From Caloramator quimbayensis (GTDB taxonomy: Bacteria; Bacillota; Clostridia; Clostridiales; Caloramatoraceae), in assembly GCF_900167605.1 (NCBI RefSeq), contig NZ_FUYH01000012.1, positions 1 to 64,000 of the forward strand: a stretch of DNA of 64,000 nucleotides. The letters run 5' to 3'. The position numbers and the translations under genes were made by a program. Of the stretch, positions 20,105 through 28,691 are shown piece after piece (the first letter of the stretch is position 1; the number at the start of each line of letters is the position of its first letter). The notes beneath the pieces are model-generated. The model saw nothing but the letters and a program-made list of their open reading frames with translations, was not told the DNA's origin and did no database searches.

Positions 20105-20141
20105 TATAACACCCCTTTTATGTCAAACAGCTTTTATTTAA

Positions 20142-20173
20142 AAAGGGACTTACCCGGGCGGATAAATCCCTTT
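20142..20173 (-). terminator. Terminator-like hairpin in the smc leader
   Basis: On the minus strand the arms AAGGGATTTATCC (20160-20172) and GGGTAAGTCCCTT (20143-20155) pair over 13 positions, two of them G-T, closing a GCCC loop. A run of five T residues follows. It lies downstream of a consensus promoter and 38 bases before the smc start. Confidence 0.7.
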
Positions 20174-20186
20174 AAACACTATTTTA

Positions 20187-20215
20187 ATTTTAAAATTTAT
20201 ATAATATATTGTCAA
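20187..20215 (-). promoter_or_regulatory. Predicted sigma-A promoter for smc-ftsY
   Basis: Minus strand consensus -35 TTGACA (20210-20215) and -10 TAAAAT (20187-20192), spacer 17. The expected start, near 20180, is only a few bases before the leader hairpin. Confidence 0.65.
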
Positions 20216-20233
20216 CTTTTCATTTCTATAAAA

Positions 20234-20255
20234 AAGATAGGCTTTTGCCTATCTT
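20234..20255 (-). terminator. spoVS terminator overlapping its stop codon
   Basis: Nine-base arms AAGATAGGC (20234-20242) and 20247-20255 with a four-base loop, followed on the minus strand by TTTTTATAG. The TAG stop of spoVS is inside the stem. Confidence 0.85.
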
Positions 20256-20509
20256 GGTTGAACAATAAATTTTATTGCTGTTCTTTCTTCTCCCTCAATT
20301 TCAATTTCTGAAAAGGCTGGTATAACAACAAGATCAATCCCATTAGGAGCAACAAATCCTCTTGTGATTGCTATTGCCTTAACAGCTTGATTAACTGCAC
20401 CTGCGCCTACCGCCTGTACCTCTGCAGACGCTCTTTCTCTTAAAACGGCAGCAAGTGCTCCTGCAACTGCTTTTGGTTGTGATTGAGCAGATACTTTTAG
20501 TACTTCCAT
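20249..20509 (-). CDS. spoVS: Stage V sporulation protein S
   Basis: SpoVS is a small Alba-like DNA/RNA-binding protein; in Bacillus it is under sigma-H and affects spore coat assembly and septation timing. The 86-residue product (MEVLKVSAQSQPKAVAGALA..., GAGAVNQAVKAIAITRGFVAPNG) is typical in length and highly conserved. The ATG at 20509 follows GGAGGAATT. It is inserted between the radical SAM gene and smc, with its own sigma-H-type promoter and terminator, so it is a self-contained unit inside the rnc-smc cluster. Confidence 0.96.
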   Translation of the reverse strand: MEVLKVSAQSQPKAVAGALAAVLRERASAEVQAVGAGAVNQAVKAIAITRGFVAPNGIDLVVIPAFSEIEIEGEERTAIKFIVQPR

Positions 20510-20552
20510 CTATAATTCCTCCTTCAAATATATAGAAAATATTTCAACTAAA

Positions 20553-20581
20553 TTATTCTATAAGAAAGAGGAAAATCCTTC
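20553..20581 (-). promoter_or_regulatory. Predicted sigma-H promoter for spoVS
   Basis: Minus strand -35 GAAGGATTT (20573-20581) matches RNAGGAWWW and -10 ATAGAATAA (20553-20561) matches RNNGAATWW. The 14 bases between GAAGGATTT and GAAT equal the spacing I recall for the Bacillus spoVG sigma-H promoter. Confidence 0.65.
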
Positions 20582-20582
20582 T

Positions 20583-21653
20583 TTAAATTACTAATTTTAT
20601 ATATTTTTCAAATGACATTTTTTTATCTATTATACCATCTGAAATCAAAATTTCAAATCTGTCAATAGCATTATTTTGACATACTTTAATTTTTTTTGTA
20701 GAATAAAGTCTTACTAATTTATTGAAATATTTTTTCTTATCAGCAAAAAGTTTAGATATGTCCTTCGTATTAATGCTTATAGTGATTTCTAATGAATCTA
20801 TAAAGTATTTTTGAATAATGTAATCAATTATAGAAATAAACAATAAAGATTCAACCAGTTCTCTAAATGCAGGATGAAAAGGACCTGCAATAACCTCTTT
20901 GTTAATGTTTATTTCATCTGTAGCTTGCAGCCCAAGTCTAATTATAGGTATATCGTTTTTAGAAAATAAAATGTATAATTTACTGCTGATATCTACAGCT
21001 TCATCTATAGTCAAAGGCTTATAACATCCTTTTTTGAATAACTCTTCCATTTTAGTGTTTTTAATAATTAATGCAGGATATATTCTGACAAAGTCAGGCT
21101 TTATTTTAATTATTTCATTTGCTGTAAAAATATCCTTTTCTAAATTATCAGATGGGAGACCAATCATCATCTGAAGTCCTAATTTAAAACCATATTCTTT
21201 AATTAAACGGCTTGAATTAATTACATCTAAAGATGTATGCCCTCTTTCTGCAATATTAAGAACTTCATCATCCATAGATTGAACTCCAAGTTCAATAACA
21301 CCAACTCCATGGGTTTTAAGGTTTTTTAGAATATATTCATTTATATAATCAGGTCTTGTTGAAAGTCTTATATCATCTATTTTCCCATTTTCAAGGGCTG
21401 TTTTGGCTGCATCTAAAAGCTCATTTTGATAATCCATTGGAATACCTGTAAAGCTTCCTCCAAAAAAAGATAACTCAACAAAAGAATTTTCTCTATCTAT
21501 TGTACTAAGATATTTATCAATTGTTTCTTCAACATCCTTTTTAGTAATTGTTTTTGTAATCCCTGTTATTTTTTTTTGATTGCAGAATATACAGTCATGA
21601 GGACACCCTAAGTGAGGTACAAAAATAGGTATAATATAATAATTCTTATTCAT
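20583..21653 (-). CDS. Elp3-like radical SAM protein without acetyltransferase domain
   Basis: A 356-residue radical SAM enzyme. The iron-sulfur cluster motif CPHDCIFC is near residues 17-24 and is followed by NQKKITG; ELSFFGGSFTGIP, LGVQSMDDEVL and RGHT are the hallmarks of the Elp3/COG1243-type group. The C-terminal GNAT domain of true Elp3 is absent; instead there are about 100 residues of unassigned sequence after PFHPAFRELVES. The substrate is unknown, with tRNA modification the likeliest guess from the fold. The gene overlaps the 3' end of rnc by eight bases and is translationally coupled to it. Confidence 0.85.
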   Translation of the reverse strand: MNKNYYIIPIFVPHLGCPHDCIFCNQKKITGITKTITKKDVEETIDKYLSTIDRENSFVELSFFGGSFTGIPMDYQNELLDAAKTALENGKIDDIRLSTRPDYINEYILKNLKTHGVGVIELGVQSMDDEVLNIAERGHTSLDVINSSRLIKEYGFKLGLQMMIGLPSDNLEKDIFTANEIIKIKPDFVRIYPALIIKNTKMEELFKKGCYKPLTIDEAVDISSKLYILFSKNDIPIIRLGLQATDEININKEVIAGPFHPAFRELVESLLFISIIDYIIQKYFIDSLEITISINTKDISKLFADKKKYFNKLVRLYSTKKIKVCQNNAIDRFEILISDGIIDKKMSFEKYIKLVI

Positions 21654-22359
21654 CTAAATCAACCCCGAGATTTTTTAAAGCTTGCTTTGCAGCTCTCTGC
21701 TCAGCTTCTTTTTTACTTTTTCCTTTGCCTTTTCCGCTGCTTTTGCCATCTATCTGAACTTCAATTTCAAAGGTTTTATCATGGGGCAGACCGGATTCAC
21801 TTAATAAGTTATATTTTATTAAGCAATCCTGTCTTTTTTGCAAATACTCCTGAAGTTTTGATTTATAATCATTGAATATTTCATCTTTACTTACTGCATC
21901 AATTTTATCCTTAAGAAAATTAAGAACAAAATTTTTAGCTGCTTCATATCCTGAATCTATATATATGGCAGCAATTACAGCTTCTAAGGCATCAGCAAGA
22001 AGAGAATCCTTATTTCTTCCTCCAGTTAATTCTTCTCCTTTGCCAATACTTATATATTTATTTATCATAATTTTTCTTGCCATTTCAGATAGGGATGATT
22101 CACAAACAACGCTTGCTCTAATTCTTGAAAGCTTGCCTTCCTGTTTATCTTTATACTTTTTATAAAGATATTCGCTGACTATCATGCTAAGAACTGAGTC
22201 CCCTAAAAATTCAAGCCTTTCATTATGATTTAATATAGAAGGATGCTCATTTGCAAAGGAACTATGTGTAAGTGCTAAATCGAGAATAAAAAGTTTTTGA
22301 AATTTAACACCTATTATTTCTTCAAATTCTTTTAATTCGTTTATTCTATCTTTTGTCAT
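21646..22359 (-). CDS. rnc: Ribonuclease III
   Basis: RNase III cleaves double-stranded RNA in rRNA and mRNA processing. The catalytic signature HNERLEFLGDSVLSMIV and the downstream DALEAVIAAIYIDSG are present, followed by a C-terminal double-stranded RNA-binding domain (KSKLQEYLQKRQ ... GKSKKEAEQRAAKQAL). The frame extends to 22383, but the ATG at 22359 follows GGAGGA by four bases and gives 237 residues. It follows fabF/acpP and precedes smc, the conserved Firmicutes order, with the radical SAM gene and spoVS inserted. Confidence 0.97.
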   Translation of the reverse strand: MTKDRINELKEFEEIIGVKFQKLFILDLALTHSSFANEHPSILNHNERLEFLGDSVLSMIVSEYLYKKYKDKQEGKLSRIRASVVCESSLSEMARKIMINKYISIGKGEELTGGRNKDSLLADALEAVIAAIYIDSGYEAAKNFVLNFLKDKIDAVSKDEIFNDYKSKLQEYLQKRQDCLIKYNLLSESGLPHDKTFEIEVQIDGKSSGKGKGKSKKEAEQRAAKQALKNLGVDLDE

Positions 22360-22381
22360 AATATCCTCCAAAAACAAAGCC

Positions 22382-22419
22382 AAAGGTGAAAGTCAAATAT
22401 TAATCAACTTTGCACCTTT
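22382..22419 (-). terminator. Weak hairpin after fabF
   Basis: Imperfect arms 22382-22393 and 22407-22419 (AAAGGTG.AAAGT, one bulge). No clean T tract follows on the minus strand (GGCTTTGTTTTT a few bases later), so it may only reduce readthrough into rnc. Confidence 0.4.
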
Positions 22420-22447
22420 CAGATATTAATGTATTAATAATTATAAT

Positions 22448-23686
22448 TTAAGCATATTTCTTGAACACTACAACTGCATTATGCCCTCCAAATCCAAAGG
22501 AATTTGAAATAGCATACATTACATTTTTATTTATAGCCTTATTAGGAACGTAATTTAAATCGCATTCCTCATCAGGTGTATTTAAATTTATTGTTGGAGG
22601 TATTATATCGTTATTTATAGTTAGAGCTAATATAACGCCTTCAATTCCACCAGCAGCTCCAAGAAGATGTCCTGTCATGGATTTTGTTGAGCTTATCGGT
22701 ATATCATAGGCTTTAGTACCAAAAACTTTTTTTATCGCTAATGTTTCAAACTTATCATTATATTCAGTTGATGTTCCATGGGCATTAATATAATCTATAT
22801 CCTCAGGCTTTATATTAGCATCTTCTATTGCTCTTTTTATTGCAAGAGCTGCCCCTTCACCTTCAGGATCCGGAGATGTCATATGATATGCATCACAGCT
22901 TGCACCATAACCGGCTACTTCTGCATAAATTTTTGCGTTTCTTTTTAGTGCATGCTCAAGCTCTTCAAGTATTAAAATACCTGCTCCTTCCCCTATTACA
23001 AAACCATCCCTGTTTTTGTCAAAGGGTCTTGATGCTATCTGCGGATTTTCATTATTTTCAGATAGTGCTTTCATTGAGCTAAATCCAGCAACTGCGAGAG
23101 GAGTTATTGCCGCTTCGGTTCCACCAGTAAACATAATATCAGCTTCTCCTCTTTCTATTGCTCTATAAGCCTCGCCTATCGCATTTGTTCCTGAAGCGCA
23201 GGCAGTTACAATGGTTTCATTTATTCCACGAGCTCCAAGCTTCATAGCTACTTGCCCTGCAGGCATATTAGCAATCATCATAGGAATGAAAAATGGACTT
23301 ACTCTTTTTGGTCCTTTTTCCTTTAAAGTTACCATTTGATCTTCAAAGGTTTCAAGTCCACCTACACCGCAGCCTAATATAACTCCAATCCTATCTCTGT
23401 TGATTTCATCAAGACATAATCCTGAATCTTCAAGAGAAAGCTTTGCTGCTGCTACTGCGTATTGAGTTGCTTTGTCCATTCTTCTGCTTTCTTTTTTGTC
23501 CATATATTTTTCTGCATCAAAGTTTTTAACTTCAGCAGCAATTTTCACATTAAATTCAGAAGTATCAAAATGTGTAATAAAATCTATTCCGCTTTTTCCA
23601 CTAACTATATTATCCCAAAAATTATTAAGTTCACATCCAAGAGGACTTATAACTCCAAGTCCTGTTATTACAACTCTTTTTTTCAT
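22448..23686 (-). CDS. fabF: Beta-ketoacyl-ACP synthase II
   Basis: FabF condenses malonyl-ACP with acyl-ACP in chain elongation. The 412-residue protein has the Cys-His-His triad: nucleophile Cys163 in [13 protein letters not shown], histidines in [12 protein letters not shown] (about 303) and [12 protein letters not shown] (about 340), and the C-terminal [11 protein letters not shown]. The ATG at 23686 follows AGGAGGA. It is downstream of acpP, past a strong terminator, so it is probably expressed by readthrough or a separate weak promoter. Confidence 0.97.
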   Translation of the reverse strand: MKKRVVITGLGVISPLGCELNNFWDNIVSGKSGIDFITHFDTSEFNVKIAAEVKNFDAEKYMDKKESRRMDKATQYAVAAAKLSLEDSGLCLDEINRDRIGVILGCGVGGLETFEDQMVTLKEKGPKRVSPFFIPMMIANMPAGQVAMKLGARGINETIVTACASGTNAIGEAYRAIERGEADIMFTGGTEAAITPLAVAGFSSMKALSENNENPQIASRPFDKNRDGFVIGEGAGILILEELEHALKRNAKIYAEVAGYGASCDAYHMTSPDPEGEGAALAIKRAIEDANIKPEDIDYINAHGTSTEYNDKFETLAIKKVFGTKAYDIPISSTKSMTGHLLGAAGGIEGVILALTINNDIIPPTINLNTPDEECDLNYVPNKAINKNVMYAISNSFGFGGHNAVVVFKKYA

Positions 23687-23748
23687 ACTTATCCTCCTAT
23701 ACTTTGAGGCTCAGGTAAACAATGCTAACTTTTAATATATTTTAAAAA

Positions 23749-23767
23749 GCCCCGAATAAATCGGGAC
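23749..23767 (-). terminator. acpP terminator (end of fapR-plsX-fab unit)
   Basis: Arms GCCCCGA (23749-23755) and 23761-23767 with a five-base loop, followed on the minus strand by a CTTTTT tract. Confidence 0.8.
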
Positions 23768-23774
23768 TATTTTT

Positions 23775-24008
23775 TTACATATCAGTATGTTCCTTTATGT
23801 AATCTACTACATCACCTACAGTTTGAATTCTTTCTGCATCTTCATCTGGAATTTCTATATCGAATTCCTCTTCAAGAGCCATTATAAGCTCAACGATATC
23901 AAGAGAATCAGCACCAAGGTCATCAATGAAAGATGAATCCATGGTTATATCATCTGAATCAACACCAAGTATATCTGAAATTCTTTCTTTTACTTTCTCA
24001 AATATCAT
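23775..24008 (-). CDS. acpP: Acyl carrier protein
   Basis: ACP carries growing acyl chains on phosphopantetheine. The 77-residue acidic product has the attachment site Ser35 in [11 protein letters not shown]. An upstream in-frame GTG (24017) is part of the AGGGAGGTG ribosome binding site, so the ATG at 24008 is chosen. It is the last gene of the fapR-plsX-fabHKDG unit and ends at a strong terminator. Confidence 0.98.
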   Translation of the reverse strand: MIFEKVKERISDILGVDSDDITMDSSFIDDLGADSLDIVELIMALEEEFDIEIPDEDAERIQTVGDVVDYIKEHTDM

Positions 24009-24046
24009 TAAATTCACCTCCCTTCAAACAACTCACATATATAATA

Positions 24047-24790
24047 TTACATAACCATTCCTCCGTCAACATTTATTACCTGACCTGTTATATAATTTGA
24101 TTCATCGCAGGCTAAAAATAATGCTGTTTTTGCAACATCTTCTGGGTTTCCTGCTTTTTTTAAAGGTATTTTGTCTATAATATCTTCTTTTATCTTTTCA
24201 TTTAAAACTTCTGTCATTCTTGTTTCGATATAGCCTGGAGCTATAGCATTAACATTAATATTTCTTGATGCAAATTCCTTTGCAGCAGATTTTGTAAGAG
24301 CTATAACCCCTGCCTTTGAAGCAGCATAATTTGCCTGTCCGGCATTGCCTGTTATACCTATTACAGATGACATATTTATTATTTTACCATGTTTTTGCTT
24401 TATCATGTATCTTGAAGCACATTTTATTGTATTAAAGCATCCTTTTAAATTAACATCTATAACCCTATCGAAATCTTCAACATCCATTCTCATTATAAGA
24501 TTATCTTTAGTAATTCCAGCATTATTTACAAGTATATCAATACTATTATATTTTTCAATAATATTGTCTATCATATTTTTTACATCATCGTAATTTGACA
24601 CATCGCATTTTATGCTTTCACATATTCCGCCGGATGAATTTATTTCTTCAACAACTTTTTGAGCAGATTCTGCATTTCCAGAATAGTTTACAATAACTAT
24701 AGCACCTTCAAGTGCAAATTTTAATGCTATAGCTCTTCCAATACCCGAAGATGCACCGGTAATAAGTGCTACTTTTCCTTTTAACTTCAT
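24047..24790 (-). CDS. fabG: 3-oxoacyl-ACP reductase
   Basis: FabG is the NADPH-dependent short-chain dehydrogenase that reduces beta-ketoacyl-ACP. The 247-residue protein has the nucleotide motif TGASSGIG at 11-18, NNAG, the catalytic serine in MSSVIG and YAASKAG (Tyr about 152, Lys about 156), and ends VINVDGGMVM as FabG proteins do. The ATG at 24790 follows AGGAGTG. It sits between fabD and acpP. Confidence 0.97.
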   Translation of the reverse strand: MKLKGKVALITGASSGIGRAIALKFALEGAIVIVNYSGNAESAQKVVEEINSSGGICESIKCDVSNYDDVKNMIDNIIEKYNSIDILVNNAGITKDNLIMRMDVEDFDRVIDVNLKGCFNTIKCASRYMIKQKHGKIINMSSVIGITGNAGQANYAASKAGVIALTKSAAKEFASRNINVNAIAPGYIETRMTEVLNEKIKEDIIDKIPLKKAGNPEDVAKTALFLACDESNYITGQVINVDGGMVM

Positions 24791-24805
24791 TTTTTCACTC
24801 CTATT

Positions 24806-25741
24806 CTATGATAGTTCCTTAAGTACCTTTTCAAAAGTTTTTATGTTTTCAACATTATAAATTGATTTGGTTTTATCTATTTTTTTTACAAAACTGCTTA
24901 ATGTCTTAGAAGGCCCAATTTCTATAAAAGTATTTACTCCATCATTAATCAGTTTTATAATATTTTCTTCAAATCTTACAGGAGATGAGATTTGATATTT
25001 AAGCTTTACAATAGTTTTTTCAATATCATCGTCATAATATTCATTATCATAATTTGACAATATATTTATGGACGGACTTTGTATTTTTGAATTTTTTAAT
25101 ATCTCTTCAAGTTTTAAACCTGCATTTTTCATTAAGCTTGAGTGAAAGGGCCCGCTTACATTTAGAAGTACTGCTTTTAATGCTCCCTTTTCCTTTAATA
25201 TTTCTGCTGCTCTTTGCACTAAAGCTTTTTCACCAGTTATGACAGTTTGACCTGGACAATTATAATTTGCAACTTCTATTGTACCGTGAATCTTAAGCTC
25301 GTTGCAGCAGCTCTCAACAATATCTCTGCTTATACCAATAATAGCCGCCATTCCACCCTCATAATCTAATGCAGCATTTTGCATAAGCTTTCCACGCTCA
25401 TATATTATTTTAAGACCATCTTCAAAAGTAAATGCATTGCCATAGACAAGGGCTGAATATTCTCCAAGGCTTAAACCAGCTGCATAATCAGCTTTTATGT
25501 TATTCTCATTAAGTATTGAGGCAATAGCAGTTGAAGTTGTAAGAATTGCTGGCTGGGTGTTTTCGGTTTTTGATAATTCTTCATCAGGTCCTTCAAAACA
25601 TAACTTTTTAATATCAATATTAAGTATATTATCTGCTTTTTCAAATATTCTTCTTACACACTCAAAATTATCATATAAATCTTTACCCATACCTGCGTAT
25701 TGAGCGCCTTGACCTGCAAACAAAAATCCTATTTTTCTCAT
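24806..25741 (-). CDS. fabD: Malonyl-CoA-ACP transacylase
   Basis: FabD moves malonyl from CoA to ACP. The 311-residue protein has FLFAGQGAQYAGMGKDLY at the N-terminus, the nucleophile serine in AAGLSLGEYSAL (about residue 91) and the partner histidine in SGPFHSSLM (about 200). Its ATG overlaps the fabK stop as ATGA, so the two are coupled. Confidence 0.97.
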   Translation of the reverse strand: MRKIGFLFAGQGAQYAGMGKDLYDNFECVRRIFEKADNILNIDIKKLCFEGPDEELSKTENTQPAILTTSTAIASILNENNIKADYAAGLSLGEYSALVYGNAFTFEDGLKIIYERGKLMQNAALDYEGGMAAIIGISRDIVESCCNELKIHGTIEVANYNCPGQTVITGEKALVQRAAEILKEKGALKAVLLNVSGPFHSSLMKNAGLKLEEILKNSKIQSPSINILSNYDNEYYDDDIEKTIVKLKYQISSPVRFEENIIKLINDGVNTFIEIGPSKTLSSFVKKIDKTKSIYNVENIKTFEKVLKELS

Positions 25742-26679
25742 TTACACCATTCCTTTAACTTTGCAAAGTTTTCGTTATATTCTTTTATCAATCCATTAAT
25801 GATATCATTACAAGGCTTAATATCATTAATTAATCCTGAAATCTGACCTGCCATTACTGACCCATATTCTATATCACCTAATACAGCTGCTTTTCTTAGA
25901 GCCCCTGCACCAAGCTTTTCTATTTCTTCCTTTGAAGCATTAGAATCTTCAAGCTTTTCAAATTCTCTCGTAAGCTTATTTTTTAAGCATCTAACAGGAT
26001 GCCCTGTTTTTCTTCCAGTTGCAACAGCATCTCTATCCTTTGCTTCAATAATTGCATTTTTATAGTTTTCATGGACTATGCATTCAGTGGAGCAAACAAA
26101 TCTTGTCCCAATTTGTACCCCTTCAGCACCAAGGGCGAAAGCAGCGAGCATACCCCTCCCATCACCTATTCCTCCTGCTGCAATAACAGGAATATTTACT
26201 GCATCAACTACTTGAGGCACAAGACAAAATGTAGTAAGTTCCCCTATGTGGCCTCCTGACTCAGTACCTTCTGCTATCACTCCATCAACACCTTCTTTTT
26301 CCATTCTTTTTGCAAGTGCAACTGATGGAACAACAGGGAAAATTTTAGTTCCATTTTCCTTAAGAGATTTTATATATTTCCCAGGGTTACCAGCACCAGT
26401 AGTTATTACAGGTACTTTTTCTTCTAATATTACTTTCATAACATCGTCAACATAGGGAGACATAAGCATTACATTTACACCAAAGGGTTTATTTGTAATT
26501 TCTTTTATCTTTCTTATTTGATTTCGAACATATTCTCCTTCTGCTCCGCCTGCTGCTATTATACCAAGTCCTCCTGCGTTTGATACTGCACCTGCAAGTT
26601 CATAGGTTGAAACCCAGGCCATGCCTCCTTGAAAAATAGGATATTCAATATTGAGTAATTCATTAACTCTTGTTTTCAT
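25738..26679 (-). CDS. fabK: Enoyl-ACP reductase II (FMN-dependent)
   Basis: FabK catalyses the last reduction of the fatty acid cycle with FMN and NAD(P)H; it replaces FabI and is insensitive to triclosan. The 313-residue TIM barrel has YPIFQGGMAWVST, AGGLGIIAAGG, EGTESGGHIGELTT and PVIAAGGIGDGRG, typical of FabK and distinguishing it from nitronate monooxygenase by context. The ATG at 26679 follows AGGAGGATG. It lies between fabH and fabD; no fabI is in this window. Confidence 0.95.
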   Translation of the reverse strand: MKTRVNELLNIEYPIFQGGMAWVSTYELAGAVSNAGGLGIIAAGGAEGEYVRNQIRKIKEITNKPFGVNVMLMSPYVDDVMKVILEEKVPVITTGAGNPGKYIKSLKENGTKIFPVVPSVALAKRMEKEGVDGVIAEGTESGGHIGELTTFCLVPQVVDAVNIPVIAAGGIGDGRGMLAAFALGAEGVQIGTRFVCSTECIVHENYKNAIIEAKDRDAVATGRKTGHPVRCLKNKLTREFEKLEDSNASKEEIEKLGAGALRKAAVLGDIEYGSVMAGQISGLINDIKPCNDIINGLIKEYNENFAKLKEWCK

Positions 26680-26688
26680 AACATCCTC

Positions 26689-27675
26689 CTATATAATCCA
26701 TTTAATTAATACTGCCCCATAGGTTAGGCCAGCTCCAAATCCAACAAGTAATATATTATCACCTTGTTTAATTTCACTCCTTATAAAACTGTCATAAAGA
26801 GTTACAGGAATGGAAGCTGAAGACATATTACCATATCTGTCTAATGTAATCCCAACCTTATCCATGGAAATACCAAGCCTTTTTGCAGCGGATTCTATTA
26901 TTCTAATATTAGCTTGATGTGGTATGAGATAGTCTATATCTGAAAGATTTAGATTGTACTTTTCTAAAAGTTTTATTGCTGCTTCTGGCATCGCCTTAAC
27001 TGCGAACTTAAATACTTCAGGACCATTCATAGATGTATAATGAAGTCTTTTTTCTACAGTTTCAAAGGAAGATGGCATCCTCGAGCCTCCAGCAGGCAGA
27101 GTTAAAAAGTTTCCACCAGCACCATTAGCCATAATAAATTCACCAATAATTCCATCTTCTTCAGTTCTTGAAATTACTACTGCACCACAGCCATCTCCAA
27201 AAAGTACGCAGGTATTTCTATCAGTAAAATCAGTAACTCTTGATAATATGTCACATCCAATAACGACAATATTTCTATAAAATCCTGTTTCAATAAATTG
27301 TTTTGCAATTGTAACTGCATATATAAAACCAGTACATCCTGCAGAAACATCAAAGGCAGCAGCATTTATTGCGCCAATGTTATTCTGTACAATCGCTGCA
27401 GTTGATGGATACATCATATCTGGTGTAACAGTAGCTACTATTATAAGGTCAACGTCTTTTGAATCAATATTAGCCATTTCTATAGCTTTTTTTGCAGCTT
27501 CAGATGAAATATCTGAAGCTGCTGTATCCTTATCAGCTATTCTTCTCTCTTTAATTCCTGTTCTTGTAACTATCCACTCATCTGATGTCTCAACCATATT
27601 CTCAAGGTCTTTGTTCGTTAAAACATTATTGGGTAAGCTTATGCCTATACCTGTTATCCCTGCATTATATTTCAT
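26689..27675 (-). CDS. fabH: Beta-ketoacyl-ACP synthase III
   Basis: FabH starts fatty acid synthesis by condensing acyl-CoA with malonyl-ACP. The 328-residue thiolase-fold protein has the nucleophile Cys114 in SAGCTGFIYAV, the histidine in LIPHQANIRI (about 248) and the asparagine in DRYGNMSSASIP, with the RTGIKERR loop near residue 38. The ATG at 27675 follows AGGAGAG. It follows plsX by 18 bases. Confidence 0.97.
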   Translation of the reverse strand: MKYNAGITGIGISLPNNVLTNKDLENMVETSDEWIVTRTGIKERRIADKDTAASDISSEAAKKAIEMANIDSKDVDLIIVATVTPDMMYPSTAAIVQNNIGAINAAAFDVSAGCTGFIYAVTIAKQFIETGFYRNIVVIGCDILSRVTDFTDRNTCVLFGDGCGAVVISRTEEDGIIGEFIMANGAGGNFLTLPAGGSRMPSSFETVEKRLHYTSMNGPEVFKFAVKAMPEAAIKLLEKYNLNLSDIDYLIPHQANIRIIESAAKRLGISMDKVGITLDRYGNMSSASIPVTLYDSFIRSEIKQGDNILLVGFGAGLTYGAVLIKWII

Positions 27676-27693
27676 TATATCTCTCCTATCAAA

Positions 27694-28689
27694 TTATGAC
27701 TTATATCGTCTTACTTCGTTTTTTATATCCTCAACAATATTACCATTCACACAAAGCATAGCCTGCTTTATTGCATTTTTTATAGCTTTAGAATTTGAAC
27801 TTCCATGGGCTTTAATAACAGTTCCATCAACTCCAAGAAGTATTGCCCCGCCATATTCTGTATAATCAAATTTCTTTTTAAATCTTTTAAATACAGGTTT
27901 TAATATAAGGCCACCAATTTTTGATATTGTTGAAGATGTTATTTCTTCTTTCAAAATATCAAATATTGTACCAGCAACACCTTCAAATAACTTTAAAATT
28001 ACATTTCCAGTAAAACCATCACAAAGAACAACGTCAATATTTCCATCAGGTATTTCTCTTGCTTCAATATTGCCTTTAAAATTAAGATTGCTTTCTTTTA
28101 AAACTTTAAAGCATTCCTTTGTAAAAGCATTTCCTTTTTCTTCTTCTGAACCAATATTCACAAGACCAATTGTTGGAGTTTGCTTTTTTAATACTTTCTT
28201 TGAATAAATCTCACCCATTATTCCGAATTCAAGTATATTTTCAGCTTTGCAATCTGCATTTGCTCCAGAGTCTATAAGCATAAAATAATTATTTTTTCCA
28301 GGAAGTACAGGTGATAAAGCTGCTCTATCAATACCTTCTATTCTGCCTACTATAAAAAGTCCCCCTGCAAGAATAGCACCTGTACTGCCAGCAGATATAA
28401 AAGCATCGCCTTTTTTCTCTTTTAAAAGCTTCATACCTACAACAAGTGATGAATCTTTTTTTCTTCTAATTGCAAGTGTCGGAGAATCATTATTCGTAAT
28501 AATTTCTGTAGTATGTACTATTTCAATTTTATCTGAATATAAATTATTGCCTTTAATAACATCTTCTATTTTATCTTTATCACCAACAAGCAATATTTCA
28601 ATATCATATTCTTTAGCTGCAAGATAAGAACCTTTTACAACTTCTAAAGGAGCATTGTCTCCTCCCATAGCATCGACAATAATTTTCAT
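27694..28689 (-). CDS. plsX: Phosphate acyltransferase PlsX
   Basis: PlsX converts acyl-ACP to acyl-phosphate, the donor for PlsY in phosphatidic acid synthesis. The 331-residue protein has the conserved N-terminus KIIVDAMGGDNAPLEVVKG, FISAGSTGAILAGG and EYGGAILLGVDG. The ATG at 28689 follows AAGGAGGAAT. It directly follows fapR with two bases between. Confidence 0.97.
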   Translation of the reverse strand: MKIIVDAMGGDNAPLEVVKGSYLAAKEYDIEILLVGDKDKIEDVIKGNNLYSDKIEIVHTTEIITNNDSPTLAIRRKKDSSLVVGMKLLKEKKGDAFISAGSTGAILAGGLFIVGRIEGIDRAALSPVLPGKNNYFMLIDSGANADCKAENILEFGIMGEIYSKKVLKKQTPTIGLVNIGSEEEKGNAFTKECFKVLKESNLNFKGNIEAREIPDGNIDVVLCDGFTGNVILKLFEGVAGTIFDILKEEITSSTISKIGGLILKPVFKRFKKKFDYTEYGGAILLGVDGTVIKAHGSSNSKAIKNAIKQAMLCVNGNIVEDIKNEVRRYKS

Positions 28690-28691
28690 TT

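Noticed and set aside
20142-20173. T-box or riboswitch in the smc leader
   Set aside because: The expected transcript before the hairpin is only about ten bases, too short for a sensor domain, and no T-box sequence is seen; kept only as an attenuator-like hairpin.
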